From CAIVVT01 sp963757265 (lineage in GTDB: Bacteria; Acidobacteriota; Terriglobia; Bryobacterales; Bryobacteraceae), in contig CAVWRA010000011.1 in assembly GCA_963757265.1 (NCBI GenBank), positions 310,001-374,000 of the forward strand: a stretch of DNA of 64,000 nt. Reading direction: 5' to 3'. The position numbers were made by a program, and so were the translations under genes. This document shows positions 43,600 to 52,352 of the stretch, one piece after another. Below the pieces are notes generated by a model. It was not told the origin of the DNA. It saw only the letters and a program-made list of their open reading frames with translations, and made no database searches. Every line of letters begins with the position of its first letter. The first letter of the stretch is position 1.

Positions 43600-43840
43600 C
43601 CAGTTGCCTCCAATCGAAGAATAAGGCGACTTTGCGGCCGTCCGGATTACACCCCCGGCCGAAGTTGTCGTACGGTGCTGCCTCCAGGCCCGGCACCCAG
43701 GTGTTCCCACGGGTTCAGCGCATGGATTTACGCATTAAACTCAGCGCTTGCGAGGGTTTGTTCCCCATTTGCCCGGCGATTCCAGCCGAAAGTACACAAG
43801 GGTCATAAAGTTGTCGCGCGTTGGGCCGATAGTGTGGTCA

Positions 43841-44506
43841 GTGAGATCTTTCGCACTGGCGATTCTGGTAACGGCCAGCGTCGCGGCGCAGTCGCCCGAC
43901 AGCCTGGCGCGGCAGTTGGCCGCGGCCGCCCGGCAGAGGGGGGGCTCCCAGCAGTCTTCGCAGCGGCAGGAGGCGGCGGTGGCGCGGCAGCGTGCGGCCT
44001 CAGATCGTCTGACCCACGATGAGCCCTGGACGACGGCCGCCGCTGAACCTGGCGCATGGGCTGGGCCGGGCGGCGATCCGGCCTGCCGGAGTCTCGAGGT
44101 CGAGGAAGCCAGAACGCACTTCCAGGCGGAGGAGCAGCAGAACAGCCTGCCGTCGGGGCTCCTGGAGGCCGTCGCCCGGCAGGAATCCGCCCTGTACCCC
44201 TGCGCCGTCAGCCGTGCCGGGGCTGTTGGTCTGATGCAGTTGATGCCGGCCACCGCGGCTGAATTCGGCGTGGGCAATCCGTTCGACCCCTGGCAAAGTC
44301 TGCAGGCCGGTGGTCAGTTCCTGAAACTGCTGCTCGACCACTACGGGGGCGACCTCTCGCTCGCCCTGGGGGCTTACAACGCCGGGCCTTCCCGAGTCGA
44401 CTCTTACGGAGGGATTCCGCCCATCGTGGAAACGCAGAACTACGTCGATAGCGTGCTGACTCGAATGCAGAAGACTTCCGCCGCGGAAAGTCAGCCTAAG
44501 CCTTGA
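43841..44506 (+). CDS. Secreted lytic transglycosylase (SLT, family 1-like)
   Basis: 221 residues from the GTG at 43841 (other GTG and upstream starts are possible). A signal sequence (FALAILVTASVAAQ) is followed by a Gln/Arg/Ala-rich stretch (residues 20-60). The SLT domain carries VARQESALYP with the catalytic Glu, then SRAGAVGLMQLMPATA and LALGAYNAGPSRV, the standard motif set. The enzyme cuts the peptidoglycan glycan strand with formation of 1,6-anhydromuramic acid. It is divergent from the Oar-like gene. No linked secretion system was found. Confidence 0.85.
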   Translation: MRSFALAILVTASVAAQSPDSLARQLAAAARQRGGSQQSSQRQEAAVARQRAASDRLTHDEPWTTAAAEPGAWAGPGGDPACRSLEVEEARTHFQAEEQQNSLPSGLLEAVARQESALYPCAVSRAGAVGLMQLMPATAAEFGVGNPFDPWQSLQAGGQFLKLLLDHYGGDLSLALGAYNAGPSRVDSYGGIPPIVETQNYVDSVLTRMQKTSAAESQPKP

Positions 44507-44607
44507 TTCCCGGGGGAGAAGCGCGACCATTCGTTTCATGGCATGTAGTGGAGCGGCGCAACTCAAAAGAAGGAATAGAAACCCTGCGCGCTGCCGATGA
44601 AATAAGT

Positions 44608-45666
44608 ATGAGTGGATTCGGCGGTCCAGGTCCGCTGGAGGCGTGGCCTGCATTGTCGTTGCGCGAGGCGGTGCCGGCTGGTGCTCCGCCAGCTCTGCTG
44701 GTCGTTGACAGTGATCCTGTCGGAAGGCAGATCTTCCGCGGCGTTCTTAAGGCCGCCCACTATCGAATTCTGGAAGCCCCGGACGCTGCTGAGGCAGTGG
44801 CGGTTCTGCGCGACACGCCGGTTAACCTGGTGATCACGGACCTCGTCCTGCGCGATCTTTCGGGTCTCGATCTGTGCCGCAAGCTGAAGTCGGATAAGGC
44901 CACGCGCCTGATTCCAATCCTGGTCGTCACGAGCGTGCATGCCATCGAAAGCGAGATCGCCGGTCTGGAGTCCGGCGCCGACGAATTCCTGGTGAAGCCG
45001 GTCTCGCCGATGGCGCTCCGGACCCGGATCCGCGCCATGCTCCGAACCAAGCACGTCATCGACTCGCTGGAGGAGGCGGAATCCATTCTGTTTGCTCTGG
45101 CCCGCATCGTTGACACCCGCGACAACGACACCGGGGACCACTGCCAGCGGCTCGCGGAACTGAGTGTGCTGGTGGGTGCGACCCTGGGCCTGCCGGCCGA
45201 GGACCTGTCCGCGTTGCGCCATGGTGGATTTCTTCACGACATCGGCAAGATCGCGATTTCAGACACGATCCTGCGCAAGAATGGCCCTTTGACGAGCGAG
45301 GAATGGGTCCAGATGCGGCAGCACACTATCGTCGGCGAATCGCTGTGCCGGCCGATGCGCAGCCTGCTCCCGGTCTTGCCGATCATCCGCTCCCACCATG
45401 AGCGCTGGGACGGCACCGGCTACCCCGACGGATTGGGGGGTGAGGAGATCCCTCTGCTGGCGCGCATTGTTCAATTGGGCGACATCTACGACGCCGTAAC
45501 GAGCCGCCGGGCTTACAAGGCCTCTTTCACCTCCGACCACGCCCTCGGCCTGCTGCAGGAGGAGGTCGATCGGGGCTGGCGCGATCCCGCCCTGTTCAGC
45601 GTCTTCCGCAGCGTTGTCTTGAGGTCAGACCGGATCGAGAAAGCCGTCGCGCCCGAAACCGTTTAG
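44608..45666 (+). CDS. Response regulator with HD-GYP phosphodiesterase domain (RpfG-like)
   Basis: 352 residues from the ATG at 44608. The receiver domain has the acidic pair near 34-36 (VDSDP) and phospho-acceptor Asp78 (VITDLVL). The HD-GYP domain has FLHDIGK (His210-Asp211) and HHERWDGTGYPDGL with the GYP triplet at 271-273. All active-site motifs for cyclic di-GMP hydrolysis are intact. No histidine kinase is next to it; the NarL-type kinase at 46727 is a possible but not implied partner. The frame is open upstream to 44503, but those residues are not conserved. Confidence 0.87.
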   Translation: MSGFGGPGPLEAWPALSLREAVPAGAPPALLVVDSDPVGRQIFRGVLKAAHYRILEAPDAAEAVAVLRDTPVNLVITDLVLRDLSGLDLCRKLKSDKATRLIPILVVTSVHAIESEIAGLESGADEFLVKPVSPMALRTRIRAMLRTKHVIDSLEEAESILFALARIVDTRDNDTGDHCQRLAELSVLVGATLGLPAEDLSALRHGGFLHDIGKIAISDTILRKNGPLTSEEWVQMRQHTIVGESLCRPMRSLLPVLPIIRSHHERWDGTGYPDGLGGEEIPLLARIVQLGDIYDAVTSRRAYKASFTSDHALGLLQEEVDRGWRDPALFSVFRSVVLRSDRIEKAVAPETV

Positions 45667-45870
45667 ACGAATCCGATGAATCCGATGAGCTGATTCGGAA
45701 GCCTGCCACTGGCCCGGACCACGCGCCTGATTGGCGGGATCGAAAGCCGGCCAATCGGAGTAGAATTGACCCATTGCAGGATGCGGGGCCCCAGCCCCGG
45801 ACGCTCGCGCTGTGCTGCATTGCGGAACTTCCGCCGCCGCGAACGCGTTTCTAAGTAGAGAACAGCGAGG

Positions 45871-46626
45871 ATGCTGATGCGATTAAAGACGATTGGAACG
45901 GGGATCGCCATGGGGCTGCTGGTGACGCTGGCCGGGTGCAAAGACCTGAAAATCAGCACCGACGACCGCGAGGTCACCGGCGTTGGCGAGACGATCCGGG
46001 AATCGCGCAGTGTCGATCTGGCCAAGGCCCAGGGCTCCGAGCGTGTCCGCGTGGAGTTGGAACTCAATGCCGGCGAGCTGAGGGTCGAGGGCGGAGCGAA
46101 GGAATTGATGGACGCCGATTTCATCTACAATGTCGCCTCGTGGAAGCCGGAGATTCAATTTGATAAGAGCGGCTTCCGCGGCACACTGCGTGTACACCAA
46201 GGCGGCCACACGGCCACGATCGGAAACACAAAAAACGAATGGCGGTTGCGGCTCAACGACACCATTCCACTCGATTTCTCACTCCATTGCGGCGCCGGAG
46301 AGAACCGGCTGAATCTGGGCGAGCTCGACCTGCGCGGCGTGGAGGTGCACATCGGCGCCGGGCGCGTCGAGCTCGACCTGCGCGGCAAAACGCCCCAGCA
46401 CGATTACTCTGTGGAGGTGCATGGCGGGGTCGGAGAGGCCGACCTGCTGCTCCCGGCCGATGCCGGGATCGAGGCGCAGGCCAGCGGCGGCTTGGGTGAA
46501 ATCGACGTTCGCGGCTTGCAGAAGCAGGGCGACCATTGGCGCAACGCCGCCGCCGGCAAGGGCAAGTCCACCATCCGCGTCGAGGTGCACGGGGGCATCG
46601 GCAGAATCTCCATCGACGCCCGCTGA
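45871..46626 (+). CDS. Toastrack (DUF2154/LiaF-like) lipoprotein
   Basis: 251 residues. The signal peptide ends in a lipobox (LLVTLAGC), so the protein should be lipid-anchored. The body is a repetitive beta structure of the LiaF/DUF2154 toastrack kind: LELNAGELRVEGGA, LHCGAGENRLNLGELDL, VEVHIGAGRVELDL, VHGGVGEADLLLPAD, VHGGIGRISIDAR. This fold is used in envelope-stress sensing. The gene lies 100 bp before a NarL-type kinase and regulator on the same strand, as in LiaF-LiaRS arrangements, so it may feed that system; this is an inference from gene order. Confidence 0.8.
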   Translation: MLMRLKTIGTGIAMGLLVTLAGCKDLKISTDDREVTGVGETIRESRSVDLAKAQGSERVRVELELNAGELRVEGGAKELMDADFIYNVASWKPEIQFDKSGFRGTLRVHQGGHTATIGNTKNEWRLRLNDTIPLDFSLHCGAGENRLNLGELDLRGVEVHIGAGRVELDLRGKTPQHDYSVEVHGGVGEADLLLPADAGIEAQASGGLGEIDVRGLQKQGDHWRNAAAGKGKSTIRVEVHGGIGRISIDAR

Positions 46627-46726
46627 GTGCCGCAGTCCCGCGCATCCCGGCCTCCTCTGCTGAGGCGCCGCTGATCTCCGATAGTGGGGATTCCGCTCGG
46701 GGTTCGTTTTAGCCGACGATAAAAGC

Positions 46727-48115
46727 GTGGGCTCAAGGGTGAACCGGTTTGTCAGAAGCTGGCTGAGGAGGCGCAGGAAACTCAGCCTGTGGGGTGCGAC
46801 CGCCGAGCGTGCGATTACCGGCGGGTTCATCGTTCGCGTCCTGCTGGCCGGATTCGGCCTCGTGATCCTGCTCTTGCTGGCGGCCGGACTGCTGGGCGTC
46901 CGTAACATCGGTTCCATTCGTGCCACGGCCACCGACCTGCTCGAGGAGCAGGTGCGCTCCTTCGACCTGCTGAACGCGGTGCTGCGCGAGCAGCGCACCA
47001 TCAACGCCATCTACTCGGCCATTGCGCGCCGTCCCGAGGAGCTGGATCGGGATCAGCTGCTCAAGCAACTGGTCGATTCCGACAAGGACCTGTCGGAGAT
47101 CGTCGAGGCGGCCTCCGATGAACCCGACCAGGGCCTATGGAAGCGGCTTTTCGCGGACGCGTCCAGCTTTTCGGATGAGGCGCGCAAGCTTCTGGCGACG
47201 GAAGGACCCGTCGCCGGACCGTCGCTGCGGCTGCTGGAGACGCATCAACTGGTGCTCACGCTGGTGGATCAGTTAGTGGAGGTCGAGTCCCGCCGCAGCC
47301 AGGATTTGAAGCGCCAGCTCGAGGAGCTGAGCGGCAGCCTGTTAAAGGAATCCTCCGTTCTGTTGGGCGGCGGCCTGATCCTGGCGCTGCTGTTCGCCTT
47401 CGTCACTGTGCGCCTGACCGGCAGCCTGGTCCGCCAGTTGGAGTGGCAGACCGGTGAACTGAGCCGCGTCTCCTGGCAACTGCTGGAAAAGCAGGAAACC
47501 ACCGCCCGCCGGTTTTCACATGAATTGCATGACGAGCTGGGGCAATCCCTCAGCGCGCTCAAAGCCAATCTGACGCCGCTGGCGCAAGCCACCGGGGAAG
47601 GGAAGGCCCGGGCCGAGGATTGCATACAGCTCGTCGATGAAGCCATACGCAATGTGCGCGAGCTCTCGCAACTCCTGCGGCCGACGATTCTCGACGACTT
47701 TGGCCTGGCGGCGAGTTTGCGCTGGCTGTGCGACCGGTTCCAGCAGCGAACCGGCCTGGACGTGAAATTTGACTCGGATTTTGAGGCGCGCATGGCCGAC
47801 GAGACCGAAACGCATCTCTTCCGGATCGCCCAGGAGGCGCTGACCAACGTGGCGCGCCACGCCGAAGCGACCGAGGTGAATATCCATTTGCAGCGCGTGG
47901 ACGGAGAGGTGAGGCTGGAGATCCGCGACAACGGTCGCGGGGTCCTGCCTGCCGCCCTGGCAGGCGCGAACCCTGAGCAGCCGCGCGGACTGGGCATTGT
48001 CGGGATGCGCGCGCGGGCCCGCAGCGCCGGCGGAGAATTGGCCGTCGGATCTGCGGCCGGAACCGGCACGGTCGTGCAGGCGAGTTTCCCGTATCGCAAG
48101 CGCGAGGAGGCCTGA
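46727..48115 (+). CDS. Sensor histidine kinase, NarL/HisKA_3 type
   Basis: 462 residues. Two transmembrane helices (about 33-56 and 209-230) flank a helical periplasmic sensor of about 150 residues. The HisKA_3 segment RRFSHELHDELGQ carries the phospho-accepting His268, and the HATPase domain shows RIAQEALTNVARHA (N box), DNGRG and GIVGMRARA (G boxes). It would pass phosphate to the NarL-type regulator that starts 9 bp after its stop. The signal is unknown, but the toastrack lipoprotein upstream suggests envelope stress. Confidence 0.9.
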   Translation: MGSRVNRFVRSWLRRRRKLSLWGATAERAITGGFIVRVLLAGFGLVILLLLAAGLLGVRNIGSIRATATDLLEEQVRSFDLLNAVLREQRTINAIYSAIARRPEELDRDQLLKQLVDSDKDLSEIVEAASDEPDQGLWKRLFADASSFSDEARKLLATEGPVAGPSLRLLETHQLVLTLVDQLVEVESRRSQDLKRQLEELSGSLLKESSVLLGGGLILALLFAFVTVRLTGSLVRQLEWQTGELSRVSWQLLEKQETTARRFSHELHDELGQSLSALKANLTPLAQATGEGKARAEDCIQLVDEAIRNVRELSQLLRPTILDDFGLAASLRWLCDRFQQRTGLDVKFDSDFEARMADETETHLFRIAQEALTNVARHAEATEVNIHLQRVDGEVRLEIRDNGRGVLPAALAGANPEQPRGLGIVGMRARARSAGGELAVGSAAGTGTVVQASFPYRKREEA

Positions 48116-48124
48116 AGAGGAATC

Positions 48125-48760
48125 ATGAAGAAGATACGCATCATCCTGGCGGATGACCACAGCGTGGTGCGGCAGGGATTCCGCCGCATTCTGGAGGCCC
48201 AGCCGGACATGGATATCGTCGGCGAAGCCTCGAATGGCCGCGAGGCGCTGGAGCAGGCGGCCAAGCTGACTCCGGACGTCGTCGTGATGGACGTGGCTAT
48301 GCCGGAGTTGAACGGCATCGAGGCTACGCGCCGCCTGAGCGAGGCCACCCCGCACAGCCGCGTGCTGGCCCTCAGCATGCACAAGGACTCGGTCTACGTC
48401 CGCGAGATTCTGCGGGCCGGTGCGCGCGGCTACCTGTTAAAGGACGCGGTGGATGAGGATCTGATCGCGGCAGTGCGGGCGGTGTCGCGCGGGGACGGTT
48501 ATCTGAGTCCCGGCGTTGCCGACGCGGTGCTGACCGACTACCGCCAGCACGTCTCCGATCCCATCGACTTGCTGACCACCCGCGAACGCGAGGTGCTGCA
48601 GTTGATCGCCGAAGGTAAGACCAACAAGGACATCGCTACATTGCTAAAGCTCAGCGTCTATACCGTCGACGCCCACCGCGGTCGCGTCATGGAGAAGCTG
48701 AACCTGCACTCCACCGGCGAGCTGGTGCGCTTCGCCGTCCGCAAGGGGCTGGTGGATTAG
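48125..48760 (+). CDS. NarL/FixJ family response regulator
   Basis: 211 residues. The receiver has acidic Asp10-Asp11 and phospho-acceptor Asp56 (VVVMDVAMPE), Lys at LLKDA, and a C-terminal LuxR-type helix-turn-helix (LTTREREVLQLIAEGKTNKDIATLLKLS). GAGG lies 8 bp before the ATG. It forms an operon with the kinase (46727-48115). Its targets cannot be read from this sequence; autoregulation through the upstream toastrack gene is possible. Confidence 0.93.
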   Translation: MKKIRIILADDHSVVRQGFRRILEAQPDMDIVGEASNGREALEQAAKLTPDVVVMDVAMPELNGIEATRRLSEATPHSRVLALSMHKDSVYVREILRAGARGYLLKDAVDEDLIAAVRAVSRGDGYLSPGVADAVLTDYRQHVSDPIDLLTTREREVLQLIAEGKTNKDIATLLKLSVYTVDAHRGRVMEKLNLHSTGELVRFAVRKGLVD

Positions 48761-48808
48761 CCGCGACCGTCTGCCAGCCGGCCTTTCTGGTCCCTGTCCG
48801 CCACCCTG

Positions 48809-51034
48809 CTATTTCAGTCCGGAGACGTCCTGGAAGGAGTACGACATCCCGCTTCTGATCGGACCCGCGTTCGTACTGGTCTTCACGCGCTGGCCCTTCC
48901 CGTTGCCGTCAAATGTCACTTCCAGCCGCACTTCGTCTTTGGCGTCATTCTTGTAAAGCCAGGTCTCGCCGCCACCTGCCTGAGTCCGAATTTCGTCCGG
49001 CGGTCCGTACTTGATATAGGCCTTGCCTTTGTCGGAGTTGGCCCCTCCCTGGTTGGCCCATTTTTCGTTGGCGTATTTCAACCGCCGGTCCCGCTCGCCC
49101 GTGGGGAGACCGCTAACCGTGTGGGTCAACAGCTTCCCGTGCCCGTCGAAGTGGAAGTCCATCACGGCGCGGCCGGCGCCGCGGCTTTCGTAGCGCCAGT
49201 CCTCGCCCTGGCTGCCGTGGATCTCCAGCTGGTCCGGCATGCCGTATTGCATTACGGTGCGCCCGCGGTCGGTGTCTTCCCCGCCGAAATGATCCTTGGC
49301 GAACTGCTCCATCCGCCGGTGGAGCTCATCCATCTTCTCCTGAACCATTGCACTGACCGTGGATTGAAGCTTATCGGCCTGTTCCTTGAGCTTGAGCCTC
49401 GCCTGGACCTGCGCCTCGATGGCTGCCTTCGTTTGCGCCTCGACGGCTGCCTGCGTTGGCGCCTCGACGGCTACCTTCGTTTGCGCCTCGACGGCTGCCT
49501 GCGTACGTGCATCGATGGCCTGCCGCTGGGCCAGGTCTGCCGACCGGGCCGCGAGCGTCGCCTCCTGCCGGGCCAAATCCGCCTCCTTCGTGGCGAGGCC
49601 TGACTCCTGGCGCGCCTGCGCCGACTCCCGCAGGGCTTTGTGCGATTCCTTCCTGGCGAGCTCGTCCATCTGCCGGTGCAGCTCATCCATCTTCTTCCGG
49701 ATTTCGGGAGAGACCGCGGATTGGAGCCTATCGGCCTGTTCCTTCAGCGTCTTTTCGAGCAACTGGCGAACCTTCTCCAGCTCCTGACGGTCGGCTTCGA
49801 ATGCCTGGCGGGATTTCTCCAAATTCGCGCGCTGGGATTCGAGGGTTTGGCGCGCTCTCTCCATGGCGGCGCGTTGCTCTTCCAGCTTCCGGCGATCGGC
49901 CTCGCTCATCAGGCGGCTGTCCGGGCGAGGCGGCTTGGGCGGGCGCGGAGCGGCGGCAGGTTCCGCCGGCGCGGCCGGAGCGGGCAACGCCGGCGCGGCG
50001 TCCCCTGAGGGCGGTGCAGCGGCTTCCGGCGGAGCGGGAGCCGCAGCCGCAGCGGGCTCGGCGGCAGGCGCCGGGGGCGCCGGCGGCGCCGGAGCGGGCG
50101 GTGGAGTTTGAGCCAGCAACGCCACAGAGACGCCGATCAGCAGCGCCAGAGCCACCACCGGGGCGGCCGAAATGCGACTCGTTTCAGGGGCGTTTAAGAG
50201 ACGCCGGATGCGGTCTCTCAGACGGCCGCCGGTGGCGGCGAGGGCGGGTTCCATACGGAGTTCCTCCAGTCGCAATAAGGCGCTTGAATACAGGACTTCG
50301 TCGCGGCACACGGCCACGGCGATGTCGTCGCAACAGAGTTCGCGCTCGTGGCGCATCCGGGCGCTCACCCACCATACGCAGGGGTGATAAAATAGCGCGC
50401 ATTCGACGAATGTTTGCAATAGGTTAACCAGAAAATCCTGACGCATTACATGAGCCAGTTCATGCGCCAGCAGGGCCTCGATTTCGGCTTCGCTGAGCCG
50501 GCCCACGGCTGCCGCCGGCAACACGATCACCGGTTTCAGCCATCCGAAAACCAGCGCCGAAGGCACTTGCGCCGAAGTGTGGAAATGGACTCTTTTGACA
50601 CCCAGCGAGCCGGCCAGACGTCCAGCCGCGCGCTCCAGGCCGGCCGGCAGCGGCGTCAGTTCGATGCTGACCAGCCGCCGCGCCCGCAGCCAGGCCGCCA
50701 GGGAGCGGATCAGCAGCAGACAAGCCCCTGCCAGCCAAACAGTTAGCAGCCAACTCGCATGTCCTTCAAGCCAGTTGGTTCGCGCCGTGCTAAGGGCCGT
50801 TAAGTCGGCTGTGTCCAGCACCAACTCGCGCGTCCCGGCGAGCTGAGTGGTGTGCGGCGCGAGCCAGAGGAACGTCGCTACGGGAGCCAGCGCCATCAGC
50901 GCCAAAGCCCCGGCGCAGGCCTGGTAGCGCATCTCCGCCGTGCGCAGCAACTGCAATGCAATCAGCAGGATTCCGGCAATAGCTAATCCTTGCCACAGGA
51001 AGTGGACGAGTGCCCAGGCGAGTTGGACGTTCAT
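48809..51034 (-). CDS. BlaR1/MecR1-type M56 sensor protease with coiled coil and GWxTD-like C terminus
   Basis: 741 residues. Four membrane helices surround the M56 peptidase, HELAH at 191-195 followed by the downstream Glu segment (RHERELCCDD). It then runs into a Pro/Ala linker (about 305-380), a long coiled coil (380-590, with Gln/Ala/Thr repeats such as TQAAVEAQTKVAVEAPTQAAV), and two copies of a motif like GWxTD domains (590-616 and 669-695, each with K/RG-x-x-x-x-x-YG-P-D). The penicillin-binding domain of BlaR1 is missing. It overlaps BlaI by 4 bp (ATGA). Repressor cleavage upon an unknown envelope signal is the likely role. Confidence 0.82.
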   Translation of the reverse strand: MNVQLAWALVHFLWQGLAIAGILLIALQLLRTAEMRYQACAGALALMALAPVATFLWLAPHTTQLAGTRELVLDTADLTALSTARTNWLEGHASWLLTVWLAGACLLLIRSLAAWLRARRLVSIELTPLPAGLERAAGRLAGSLGVKRVHFHTSAQVPSALVFGWLKPVIVLPAAAVGRLSEAEIEALLAHELAHVMRQDFLVNLLQTFVECALFYHPCVWWVSARMRHERELCCDDIAVAVCRDEVLYSSALLRLEELRMEPALAATGGRLRDRIRRLLNAPETSRISAAPVVALALLIGVSVALLAQTPPPAPAPPAPPAPAAEPAAAAAPAPPEAAAPPSGDAAPALPAPAAPAEPAAAPRPPKPPRPDSRLMSEADRRKLEEQRAAMERARQTLESQRANLEKSRQAFEADRQELEKVRQLLEKTLKEQADRLQSAVSPEIRKKMDELHRQMDELARKESHKALRESAQARQESGLATKEADLARQEATLAARSADLAQRQAIDARTQAAVEAQTKVAVEAPTQAAVEAQTKAAIEAQVQARLKLKEQADKLQSTVSAMVQEKMDELHRRMEQFAKDHFGGEDTDRGRTVMQYGMPDQLEIHGSQGEDWRYESRGAGRAVMDFHFDGHGKLLTHTVSGLPTGERDRRLKYANEKWANQGGANSDKGKAYIKYGPPDEIRTQAGGGETWLYKNDAKDEVRLEVTFDGNGKGQRVKTSTNAGPIRSGMSYSFQDVSGLK

Positions 51035-51438
51035 GCCAGACCTCCCTCGGAACGCGCCTTGATGAGACGCCGAATCTCGTCCAGTTCCTCGGCCGTCGCC
51101 GGCCGCTCCTCCAGCGCCTGCAGGACCAGTTGCGTCGAACTGCCGCCGAACAGCCGGTCCACAAGCTCGCGAACCATCTGGCGTTGCGCCGCATCCCGTT
51201 GAATTACAGGGATATAGACGTGCGCGCGGCCTTCGCCTTCGATGCGCCCGAGCAGCCCCTTTTCGGCCATGATCTGCATCAGCTTCAGAATCGTCGTGTA
51301 GCCCGACGGACGCGGCTCCTCAGCGCGCTGTTCCACCAGCCGGGCTTGCACCTGTTTCACGGTACATGGTCCCAAGTCCCACAAAACGTTGAGGATTTCT
51401 GTCTCGGCGGGAGTTGGTTTCGGAAGCTTTGCGTTCAC
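51031..51438 (-). CDS. blaI: BlaI/MecI-family transcriptional repressor
   Basis: 135 residues, normal length. The winged helix begins with TPAETEILNVLWDLGPCTVKQV and contains GYTTILKLMQIMAEKGLL, the conserved recognition region. The C terminus forms the dimer helices. The adjacent M56 protease is the usual sensor partner and should inactivate this repressor by cleavage. The promoter region carries two matching operators (51451-51489), so the pair is almost certainly self-regulated. No beta-lactamase gene is present in this window, so other targets lie elsewhere. Symbol marks the family. Confidence 0.92.
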   Translation of the reverse strand: MNAKLPKPTPAETEILNVLWDLGPCTVKQVQARLVEQRAEEPRPSGYTTILKLMQIMAEKGLLGRIEGEGRAHVYIPVIQRDAAQRQMVRELVDRLFGGSSTQLVLQALEERPATAEELDEIRRLIKARSEGGLA

Positions 51439-51450
51439 GATTTGAATTTA

Positions 51451-51489
51451 CTACGAATTAATTCGTAGTGTCAACGAAAATCTTCGTAG
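51451..51489 (-). promoter_or_regulatory. Two tandem BlaI-type operators with promoter
   Basis: Operator 1 (51451-51468) is the perfect 18 bp palindrome CTACGAA-ttaa-TTCGTAG. Operator 2 (51472-51489) is CAACGAA-aatc-TTCGTAG, one mismatch. Their centres are 21 bp apart, two helical turns, so both dimers face the same side. On the minus strand a -35 TTGACA (51474-51469) lies between them, with a -10-like TAAATT around 51450-51445 (18 bp spacing). Binding at both sites would cover the promoter. Confidence 0.82.
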
Positions 51490-51626
51490 TTGCTTCGAAG
51501 GGACGCCCTAACAGCGGCCCTAAGCACACAAGATCCCAGCCGGCCAGGATGTGCCGGGCGCGATTTCACCGTGAATTCACCGCCCACAAGCGGTGTTTTT
51601 GCCCCCAAAAACCGCTCTTGCATCCT

Positions 51627-52352
51627 TCACCGCAGATCGGCTGCAGCGGCGTTGTCGGCGAACAGATCGACGTCCGTCCGGTCGCGAAACAACAATTGTG
51701 CCGGGAATTGCTTCGGATTGTGAGCCTCGTGAATCGCCTGGCGTAGCGGTTGGGCCTTCTCCGGCCCGCTTGCGAGGACAACCAATGTCTTTGCATTCAA
51801 AAGGATGCGAGGTAGCATTGTGATCCGAGCCTGGTGCAGCTTGGTGACTTCGACGGCCGCCACCAGTCCCTCCCGGTCATCGATCAATGGCTCGCCGGGG
51901 AACAGGCTGGCAGTGTGGCAGTCCGGTCCGATCCCGCATTGGACGATTGTAAAACACGGCTTCTCGTCGCTCATTTGGTCGAAAAACACTTTGATTTCAT
52001 CGGAGTAGAGGGCTGCCGAAGTGGCCGGGCCGCGCTCGGTGAGGATGCGGTGGACGCTGCTTGTGCGGACGCAGGCGGGCCTCAGAAGATGGGTTTCGCA
52101 CAGCGTATAGTTGCTCTGCGGATCACCCGGCGGCACGGGGCGTTCGTCAACGAAGAAGATGTGGATGCGGAACCAGTCCAGTGGTTCATTGACCAGGGCA
52201 TCGAACATCAGGCCAGGGGTCGCGCCTCCGCTCACGGCGAGCGTGGCGACCTCATGATCCGCAATCTCCTGGCGCAGCACCGCCGCGATGTAGGCGGCGC
52301 ACGCGCCGGCGGCCTCCCGGGCATCGGCGAGTATGTTCAGATTCAATTTCAT
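51627..52352 (-). CDS. pgl: 6-phosphogluconolactonase
   Basis: 241 residues from the ATG at 52352. VSGGATP near residue 40, IHIFFVDERPVPPGDPQSNY, and the CGIGPDCHTASLFPG region match the NagB/DevB-type lactonase family; the last motif has Cys in the GxGxDGHTASLF consensus at one place. It hydrolyses 6-phosphogluconolactone in the oxidative pentose phosphate pathway. It overlaps opcA by 4 bp (ATGA) and is the last gene of the zwf-opcA-pgl operon. Confidence 0.9.
   Translation of the reverse strand: MKLNLNILADAREAAGACAAYIAAVLRQEIADHEVATLAVSGGATPGLMFDALVNEPLDWFRIHIFFVDERPVPPGDPQSNYTLCETHLLRPACVRTSSVHRILTERGPATSAALYSDEIKVFFDQMSDEKPCFTIVQCGIGPDCHTASLFPGEPLIDDREGLVAAVEVTKLHQARITMLPRILLNAKTLVVLASGPEKAQPLRQAIHEAHNPKQFPAQLLFRDRTDVDLFADNAAAADLR

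Noticed and set aside
45667..45700. Short tandem AATCCGATG after the HD-GYP gene
   Set aside because: Only two units; too short to interpret as a regulatory or satellite repeat.
49380..49530. Tandem DNA repeats in the M56 gene as a mobile or CRISPR-like array
   Set aside because: The repeats are in frame and encode a coiled coil with Gln/Ala/Thr units; there are no spacers and no cas genes.
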